Shown here one piece after another: positions 32,933 through 38,017 of a stretch of 38,017 nt of DNA. The translations under genes were made by a program, and so were the position numbers. The DNA comes from Massilia sp. ST3. GTDB taxonomy: Bacteria; Pseudomonadota; Gammaproteobacteria; Burkholderiales; Burkholderiaceae_D. Positions within the stretch are counted from its first letter, which is position 1; each line of letters begins with the position of its first letter. Location of the stretch: contig NZ_JAGPWC010000049.1 of the NCBI RefSeq assembly GCF_018119405.1, positions 1-38,017 of the forward strand, written 5' to 3'. The notes below the pieces were generated by a model. The model was given only the letters and a program-made list of their open reading frames with translations, ran no database searches and was not told where the DNA came from.

Positions 32933-34315
32933 TCAGGGGTAGAAAACGGCGATGTGGTAGCCGGAGGGCTCCAGGCCCTCCAGCCGGAAGTGGAGCCGGA
33001 CCGGCTGCTCGGCGCGCGCGGCGATGCCCGCCGCCTGCTGCACAGTGGCGGGGAGATAGTCGCGCGGGCCGAACACGCGCCGCACCAGCGGCTTGTCGTC
33101 GGCGTCGTTCAGGGTCAGTTCGATGCTGGGCCAGGCCTGCACCAGCGCGCCTTCGTTGCGCAGCAGGGTGGTGTAGCTGTAGGCGTTGCCGCCCAGCGTG
33201 GTCAGTTCGCCGGTCTCGATGACGAGCTTGTCGATCTGGGCCGGCAGCCCGACACGGCAAGCAAGCAGGCCGCAGGCCGACACCAGGGCCGGGCGCATGC
33301 CCGGGTAGCGCGCCGCCAGCGTGTCGCGGAAGGCATGGACCGCCTGCGCGGCCAGGGCCAGCAGCAGGAGCGCGCTCCCGAGCGCCATGGCGATGCGCAC
33401 GGCCTTGCTGGACTGTTCGCGCTGGCGGCCGCGGCGTACGAATTCCGGCTCGTCGGATTCCGGCACGCGCAGCTTGGGCGGCTCGATCTTGGTCGGTGTG
33501 AGCTTGGAGCGGCGCGCGCGCGACTCCGCGGCGCGGGCGCGCGGGGTCTTGGGCGGGGGAGGCGGCGGCATGATGCCGGCCTGGCCGCCCGAGGATTCGC
33601 GCAGCAGCATGGGAGGGGCGTCCGGCGCGGGGACCCGGCGCCGCGGCCTGGAGGCCTCCAGGGGCGCTTCCAGCGCTTTCTGCGGCGCTTCCTCGTGCGC
33701 GTCGGGCGGCGGCGCGGCGACCAGCTCCTCGTCCACCGGCAGGTCGAGCACGGCGGTGTCGCCGGTGTCGGCAGCGGCCTGCGCGCCTGGCTCCGCCGCG
33801 GCGGCCGGCATGGCAGGGGGAGCGGGTTCGGATCCGGATTCGGGCGGCGCGGGTTCCTCGCGCAGCATCTCGCCCAGCGGCGTCTCGCGTTCCGGTTGCA
33901 CCTGCGCTTGCAGGGCAGGCTCCGCCTGCGCCCCGGCATCCTCGCTCACCCGCGGGATAATGCCGAAGGGGGAGAAGGTGCGGTCGAATTCGAGGGTGTA
34001 GATGGGAACGCCATCCTCGTCGCCGGCCTGCGCTTCGGCGGCGGGCGCGGGCTGCTCGTCCGCTTCGACAGCCGGCGCAGGCGCAGGCTCTGCTGCAGGC
34101 TCGTCGGCGAAGGAGGGGGCAGGTAAAACGGGAGCAGGGGGAACGGGTGCTGCGGGAGCGACGGGCGGATTGGCCGACAGGTCGACCAATCCCTTGTTAC
34201 CGTCGAAGACTTGCTGGCAGGCGCCGCAGCGCACGATGCCCCCGCGCAGCTTGAGCTGGTCCGCGGCGACACGGAACATCGTGCCGCAGTGGGGGCATTG
34301 GGTGGCGAGCGCCAT
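32933..34315 (-). CDS. Zinc-ribbon, membrane-anchored DUF3426 protein
   Basis: A 460-residue protein with three parts. An N-terminal MJ0042-type zinc ribbon has C7, C10, C30 and C33. A long Pro/Ala/Glu-rich, probably disordered region (about 45-300) follows. A single transmembrane helix (306-329) leads to a C-terminal DUF3426 domain (about 335-460), which would face the periplasm. The function of DUF3426 is unknown; the zinc ribbon on the cytoplasmic side suggests nucleic acid or protein binding. The start has AAGGGA upstream. It follows prmA by 15 bp and precedes the kinase by 13 bp, a neighbourhood typical of betaproteobacteria. Confidence 0.88.
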   Translation of the reverse strand: MALATQCPHCGTMFRVAADQLKLRGGIVRCGACQQVFDGNKGLVDLSANPPVAPAAPVPPAPVLPAPSFADEPAAEPAPAPAVEADEQPAPAAEAQAGDEDGVPIYTLEFDRTFSPFGIIPRVSEDAGAQAEPALQAQVQPERETPLGEMLREEPAPPESGSEPAPPAMPAAAAEPGAQAAADTGDTAVLDLPVDEELVAAPPPDAHEEAPQKALEAPLEASRPRRRVPAPDAPPMLLRESSGGQAGIMPPPPPPKTPRARAAESRARRSKLTPTKIEPPKLRVPESDEPEFVRRGRQREQSSKAVRIAMALGSALLLLALAAQAVHAFRDTLAARYPGMRPALVSACGLLACRVGLPAQIDKLVIETGELTTLGGNAYSYTTLLRNEGALVQAWPSIELTLNDADDKPLVRRVFGPRDYLPATVQQAAGIAARAEQPVRLHFRLEGLEPSGYHIAVFYP

Positions 34316-34330
34316 GCCGGAATGGTCCCT

Positions 34331-35284
34331 TCAGCCGGCGGTGGAGCGCGCGGGCGGTGCGGTGTCCTGGCCGAGCGTCCCGTGAAGGGCGACCCAGCCG
34401 TCCTGCTCGGCCCAGACGCCCAGCTTGATGAAAGGTGCGTAGGCGGCGGCCACTTCCTCGGCCTGGCGCGCCAGCACGCCCGACAAGACCAGCGAACCGC
34501 CCGGCGCCACGCGGCCGGACAGCATCGGCGCCATTAGCTTCAATGGGCTCGACAGGATGTTGGCCACCACGATGTCGAATTGGCCCTTGGCGTGGCGCGC
34601 GTTGGGCGCCGCGGCGAAGTCGTCCGGCACGTAGAAATCGATGGCGCAGTGGTTGCGCTCGGCGTTGGCGCGCGCCGATTCGATCGCCTGCGGGTCGATG
34701 TCGACCCCGGCCACGTCGTCCGCGCCCAGCTTCTTGGCGACCATCGCCAGGATGCCCGAGCCGCAGCCGTAGTCCAGCACCGACTTGCCCGGCGCCGGGT
34801 GGGCTTCCAGCCACTCCATGCACAGGCGGGTGGTCGGGTGGCTGCCGGTGCCGAAGGCCAGGCCCGGGTCGAGCTCGAGAATGAGCCCGTTCGGGTCCGG
34901 CGCCTCGTGCCAGCTCGGCACCACCCAGATGTTGGTGCCGATGTGGATGGGTTCGAACTGCGATTGGGTCAGGCGCACCCAGTCGGCGTCCTCCACGGCG
35001 CGGGTGGTGAACGAGGGCACGCTAGGGAGGCGGATGGCGTTGGCGGCTTCCTGGACGATCGCGAACTGGTCCGCGTCGGTGTCGGTGAGCGCCACCACGC
35101 GGCTGCGGTCCCAGGCGGCTTCCTTTGGCTCCATGCCCGGCTCGCCGAACAGGGGCTTCTCGGCCTCGGTGCCTTCGTCGGCGTCTTCGACCGAGACCGA
35201 CAGCGCGCCCGCTTCCATCAGGGCGTCGGACAGGCTTTCCGCGTGGTCGCGGGCGATCTCGATGACGACTTCAGTCCAGCTCAT
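34331..35284 (-). CDS. prmA: Ribosomal protein L11 methyltransferase PrmA
   Basis: PrmA uses S-adenosylmethionine to trimethylate lysines and the N terminus of ribosomal protein L11. The 317-residue protein has an N-terminal L11-binding domain (1-100, [23 protein letters not shown]), the linker, and a class I methyltransferase domain with [11 protein letters not shown] (142-152), motif [12 protein letters not shown] (170-180), [12 protein letters not shown] and the NILSSPL active-site motif. The true start is the ATG at 35284, which overlaps the accC stop (ATGA). The long frame extending upstream of it inside accC is an artefact. Some 17-25 residues longer than E. coli PrmA (293), with an acidic insert near 34-55. 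Confidence 0.95.
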   Translation of the reverse strand: MSWTEVVIEIARDHAESLSDALMEAGALSVSVEDADEGTEAEKPLFGEPGMEPKEAAWDRSRVVALTDTDADQFAIVQEAANAIRLPSVPSFTTRAVEDADWVRLTQSQFEPIHIGTNIWVVPSWHEAPDPNGLILELDPGLAFGTGSHPTTRLCMEWLEAHPAPGKSVLDYGCGSGILAMVAKKLGADDVAGVDIDPQAIESARANAERNHCAIDFYVPDDFAAAPNARHAKGQFDIVVANILSSPLKLMAPMLSGRVAPGGSLVLSGVLARQAEEVAAAYAPFIKLGVWAEQDGWVALHGTLGQDTAPPARSTAG

Positions 35285-36681
35285 GCTTGGGCCTTGGTTT
35301 CCGATTTGGCGCCGATCGCGGTTTCCTTCGGCAGGTCCGGCTTGGAAGCCAGCTTGTGCTCCAGGTAGTGGATGTTGGTGCCGCCTTCGATGAAGCGCGC
35401 GTCCACCATCAGCTCGCGGTGCAGCGGGATATTGGTCAGGATACCTTCGACCACCATTTCGGAGAGCGCGATTTGCATGCGGCGGATCGCTTGCTCCCGG
35501 GTGGCACCGTAGGAAATTACCTTGCCGATCATCGAGTCGTAATGAGGTGGCACATAGTATCCCGCATACGAGTGCGAATCGACGCGGATGCCAGGACCGC
35601 CCGGCGGGTGCCAGCCGGTGATGCGGCCGGGCGACGGGGTGAACTTGAACGGGTCTTCCGCGTTGATGCGGCACTCGATTGCGTGGCCCGACAGCATGAT
35701 GTCGCGCTGGCGGAAGCGCAGCTTCTCGCCGCAGGCGATGCGGATCTGTTCCTGGACGATGTCGACGCCGGTGATCATCTCGGTGACCGGGTGCTCGACC
35801 TGGACGCGGGTGTTCATCTCGATGAAGTAGAACTCGCCGTTCTCGTACAGGAACTCGAAGGTGCCCGCGCCACGGTAGCCGATCTTGCGGCAGGCTTCGG
35901 CGCAGCGGTCGCCGATCTTCTCGATGAGCTTGCGCGGGATGCCCGGCGCCGGCGCTTCCTCGATCACCTTCTGGTGGCGGCGCTGCATCGAGCAGTCGCG
36001 CTCGCCCAGCCAGACGGCGTTCTTGTGCTCGTCGGCCAGCACCTGGATCTCCACGTGGCGCGGATTCTCCAGGAACTTCTCCATATAGACTTCCGGATTG
36101 CCGAAGGCGGTGCCGGCTTCGGTCTTGGTCATCTGGACCGCGTTCAGCAGGGCTGCTTCGGTATGCACCACGCGCATGCCGCGACCGCCGCCGCCGCCGG
36201 CCGCCTTGATGATGACCGGATAGCCGATCTTGCGCGCGGTCTGGACGATTTCCTTCGGATCGTCCGGCAGGGCGCCGTCCGAACCCGGCACGCAAGGCAC
36301 GCCGGCCTTGATCATGGCCTGCTTCGCCGACACCTTGTCACCCATCAGGCGGATCGATTCCGGGCGCGGGCCGATGAAGACGAAGCCCGATTTTTCCACG
36401 CGTTCGGCGAAGTCGGCGTTCTCGGACAGGAAGCCGTAGCCCGGGTGGATCGCTTCGGCGTCGGTGACTTCGGCCGCGCTGATGATGGCCGGCATGTTGA
36501 GGTAGCTGAGCGTCGACTGGGCCGGACCGATGCAGACGGATTCGTCCGCCAGCTTCACGTACTTGGCGTCCTTGTCCGCCTCGGAGTGAACGACAACCGT
36601 CTTGATGCCCAGCTCGCGGCAGGCGCGCTGGATACGCAGCGCGATTTCACCACGGTTGGCGATGAGGATTTTTTCAAACAT
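35281..36681 (-). CDS. accC: Acetyl-CoA carboxylase, biotin carboxylase subunit AccC
   Basis: AccC carboxylates biotin on AccB with ATP and bicarbonate, the first half-reaction of fatty-acid synthesis. The 466-residue protein starts [16 protein letters not shown] and has the ATP-grasp glycine loop [13 protein letters not shown] (about 164-176), [20 protein letters not shown], and the catalytic [15 protein letters not shown] short extra C terminus ([17 protein letters not shown]) extends the usual 447-455 residues. The ribosome-binding site is weak. It lies 107 bp downstream of accB with two hairpins in the gap, and its stop overlaps prmA. Confidence 0.98.
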   Translation of the reverse strand: MFEKILIANRGEIALRIQRACRELGIKTVVVHSEADKDAKYVKLADESVCIGPAQSTLSYLNMPAIISAAEVTDAEAIHPGYGFLSENADFAERVEKSGFVFIGPRPESIRLMGDKVSAKQAMIKAGVPCVPGSDGALPDDPKEIVQTARKIGYPVIIKAAGGGGGRGMRVVHTEAALLNAVQMTKTEAGTAFGNPEVYMEKFLENPRHVEIQVLADEHKNAVWLGERDCSMQRRHQKVIEEAPAPGIPRKLIEKIGDRCAEACRKIGYRGAGTFEFLYENGEFYFIEMNTRVQVEHPVTEMITGVDIVQEQIRIACGEKLRFRQRDIMLSGHAIECRINAEDPFKFTPSPGRITGWHPPGGPGIRVDSHSYAGYYVPPHYDSMIGKVISYGATREQAIRRMQIALSEMVVEGILTNIPLHRELMVDARFIEGGTNIHYLEHKLASKPDLPKETAIGAKSETKAQA

Positions 36682-36702
36682 GGTAGGTTCGGTGTTTCAG
36701 TG

Positions 36703-36737
36703 AAAACCGGCGCAGCGAAGGGTACTCAGTGCGCCGG
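36703..36737 (-). terminator. Terminator-like hairpin between accB and accC
   Basis: CCGGCGCA and TGCGCCGG form a perfect 8-bp stem with a 15-base loop. On the minus strand it is followed by TTTTCACTG, a short T-run. It could end part of the transcripts after accB, or mark an RNA processing site. Confidence 0.5.
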
Positions 36738-36755
36738 ACACGACATGGATGAGCT

Positions 36756-36774
36756 GGCGGCCGGGAATGCCGCC
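36756..36774 (-). other. Hairpin directly after accB
   Basis: GGCGGC and GCCGCC form a 6-bp GC stem with a seven-base loop, 15 bp after the accB stop codon. With the hairpin at 36703-36737 it could protect the accB 3' end. Confidence 0.4.
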
Positions 36775-36788
36775 GGGCCGGGGGCTGC

Positions 36789-37259
36789 TTAGCCGATCAC
36801 GAACAGCGGCTGGCCGAATTCGACCGGTTGGCCGTTTTCCACGAGGATCTTGGTGACGACGCCAGCGACATCGGCGTCGATTTCATTCAGGAGCTTCATC
36901 GCTTCGATGATGCACAGGGTGTCGCCTTCCTTGATGCTCTGGCCGACTTCGACGAAGGCCGAAGCGCCCGGGGCGGACGAGCGGTAGAAGGTGCCGACCA
37001 TCGGCGACTTGACCACGTGGCCGGTCGGTTCGGCGGCGACGGCCGGCGCCGGTGCGGCTGCCGGGGCCGGGGCCGCGGCCTGCTGTGCCGGTGCGGCGTA
37101 ATGCTGCACGCCCTGCTGGGGCATGACCACCATTTGATTCTGCGGGATTGCGGACGACTTGACGATGCGAACCTTGCTTTCGCCTTCGGTCACTTCCAGT
37201 TCGGCGATGTCCGATTCGGCGACCAGGTCGATCAAAGTCTTGAGTTTTCGTAGATCCAT
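36789..37259 (-). CDS. accB: Acetyl-CoA carboxylase biotin carboxyl carrier protein AccB
   Basis: AccB carries the biotin that moves carboxylate from AccC to the carboxyltransferase. In 156 residues it has an N-terminal dimerisation segment ([23 protein letters not shown]), an Ala/Pro-rich mobile linker (55-78), and the biotinyl domain with the target lysine K122 in EAMKL. The [14 protein letters not shown] thumb loop of the E. coli type is present. AAGGGG lies 7 bp before the ATG. It is about 97 bp after aroQ, and is part of the same minus-strand operon. Confidence 0.98.
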   Translation of the reverse strand: MDLRKLKTLIDLVAESDIAELEVTEGESKVRIVKSSAIPQNQMVVMPQQGVQHYAAPAQQAAAPAPAAAPAPAVAAEPTGHVVKSPMVGTFYRSSAPGASAFVEVGQSIKEGDTLCIIEAMKLLNEIDADVAGVVTKILVENGQPVEFGQPLFVIG

Positions 37260-37355
37260 GTGAAACCCCTTGGAATTATTCGTTTTAAGAGAGCAGTCCG
37301 GCGCGAAGGTGGTGGCCGCGCGGCCGCTGTTACATGAAGTTGACGTAGATTAACG

Positions 37356-37787
37356 CTATTTAAGTGCGAAGTCGATGGCAAACCGATATCCGTCCGGCCC
37401 CAATCCGCAGATCACGCCGCGCGCGATCGCCGACAGATAGGAGTGGTGCCGGAAGGCTTCGCGTTGATGGATATTCGAGATATGCACCTCCACGAAGGGA
37501 ATGGCCACCGCAGCAAGCGCATCGCGCAGGGCTACGCTGGTATGGGTCAGGCCGCCAGGGTTGATGACAATGGCGTCCACGCCTTCCTCGCGGGCGGCAT
37601 GGATGCGGTCGATCAGGGCTCCTTCATGGTTGCTCTGGAAGCTGGCGAGCGTCGCGCCGGCTGCCTGGGCCTGTGCTGCCGCTGCCTGTTCGATGTCGGC
37701 GAGGGTCGTCGCGCCGTACACCGCTGGCTCCCGGGTCCCCAATAAATTGAGGTTGGGGCCGTTCAGCAGCAGTAGCTTTTTTGCCAT
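37356..37787 (-). CDS. aroQ: Type II 3-dehydroquinate dehydratase AroQ
   Basis: AroQ dehydrates 3-dehydroquinate to 3-dehydroshikimate in the shikimate pathway. The 143-residue protein is standard for the dodecameric type II enzyme: [17 protein letters not shown] at the N terminus, catalytic Y24, N76 in [17 protein letters not shown]102 in VEVHISN, and R113 in REAFRHHS. The start at 37787 was chosen because the conserved N terminus begins there; the frame extends 75 codons upstream without homology. Ribosome-binding site is weak. A promoter-like pair lies just upstream, making it the first gene of the operon. Confidence 0.97.
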   Translation of the reverse strand: MAKKLLLLNGPNLNLLGTREPAVYGATTLADIEQAAAAQAQAAGATLASFQSNHEGALIDRIHAAREEGVDAIVINPGGLTHTSVALRDALAAVAIPFVEVHISNIHQREAFRHHSYLSAIARGVICGLGPDGYRFAIDFALK

Positions 37788-37818
37788 GGTTGAGAGTCTG
37801 GTTGCCCGAAAGTCAGGC

Positions 37819-37847
37819 ATTGTGCCGCCAAGCTCAGCTATTGGCAA
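37819..37847 (-). promoter_or_regulatory. Candidate sigma70 promoter of the aroQ-accBC operon
   Basis: On the minus strand TTGCCA (37842-37847) and CACAAT (37819-37824) are separated by exactly 17 bp. The transcript would start about 37812, giving a 25-nt leader before the aroQ ATG. Confidence 0.55.
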
Positions 37848-37929
37848 GCGGTAAAATTCTCCGGCGATGCATGCAAGTTCGCCGAAGATGGAATCGTACG
37901 ACCGTTCGGTAATGTCTGGGTTTTCGACT

Positions 37930-38010
37930 GTAGGGTTGGCGGCTTTGCCGCCGACGCGGTGATAGTTAACAGCAAGATCATCCGGCACGACACCGGAGGA
38001 GCCAACCCTC
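37930..38010. repeat. GTAG-headed palindromic repeat (family B) with truncated mate at the window end
   Basis: The forward copy (37930-37965) reads GTAG, GGTTGGCGGC, ttt, GCCGCCGAC, GCGGTGATAG. A reverse partial copy (GAGCCAACCCTC, about 37999-38010) follows near the window edge. It lies upstream of the aroQ promoter in non-coding DNA. Confidence 0.75.
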
Positions 38011-38017
38011 ACCGCGG

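Noticed and set aside
34331..36295. A 654-codon form of PrmA starting inside accC
   Set aside because: The N-terminal 337 residues are a shadow of accC in another frame; the conserved PrmA start is at 35284.

Overview
The window is about 38 kb of GC-rich chromosome from a betaproteobacterium, most likely of the family Oxalobacteraceae (Massilia-like). This is inferred from gene content and order: aroQ-accB-accC-prmA-DUF3426 protein-kinase; ypjD-PP0621-type protein-pilS-pilR; alanine/lysine/proline-rich histone H1-like proteins; and two families of short palindromic repeats. No rRNA, tRNA, CRISPR array, insertion sequence or prophage was seen.

Left part (1-12.5 kb). A SWIB-domain protein with a histone-like tail and ffh (signal recognition particle) lie on the minus strand, each with its own terminator. 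A sulfonate/nitrate/taurine-type ABC importer (three plus-strand genes) runs head-on into a translationally coupled minus-strand operon of a small secreted protein, a LytS-like histidine kinase and a LytTR response regulator. Then comes the plus-strand block ypjD, a small PP0621-type protein, pilS and pilR. A 700-bp gap with two clusters of GTAG-headed palindromes follows.

Middle part (12.5-26 kb). nrdA and nrdB (class Ia ribonucleotide reductase) sit behind a probable pair of NrdR boxes and end at a strong terminator. Next are a small unknown gene, a CurA-type oxidoreductase, a membrane protein, a secreted GH13 alpha-glucanase overlapping a PfkB sugar kinase, and a periplasmic cytochrome c fused to a PQQ-type sugar dehydrogenase. 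A less GC-rich three-gene island follows: a stand-alone type VI secretion Hcp, a GH24 lysozyme without a signal peptide, and a periplasmic protein made of two copies of one domain. It reads as a T6SS tube-effector-immunity cassette and is the most interesting locus of the window.

Right part (26-38 kb). A GT4 glycosyltransferase whose stop codon lies in a palindromic repeat, a DoxX/LysR divergent pair, a structured 495-bp intergenic region with a candidate small RNA, a histone H1-like protein coded by 27/42-bp tandem repeats, and yggT directly behind a terminator. The rest is one minus-strand operon: aroQ, accB, accC, prmA, a zinc-ribbon DUF3426 protein and a PfkB-type kinase. It joins dehydroquinase and the first step of fatty-acid synthesis to ribosomal protein L11 methylation, with hairpins between accB and accC.

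Functions are assigned from motifs and remembered family features only; no database search was run. Sites such as promoters, NrdR boxes and the small RNA are pattern-based proposals.
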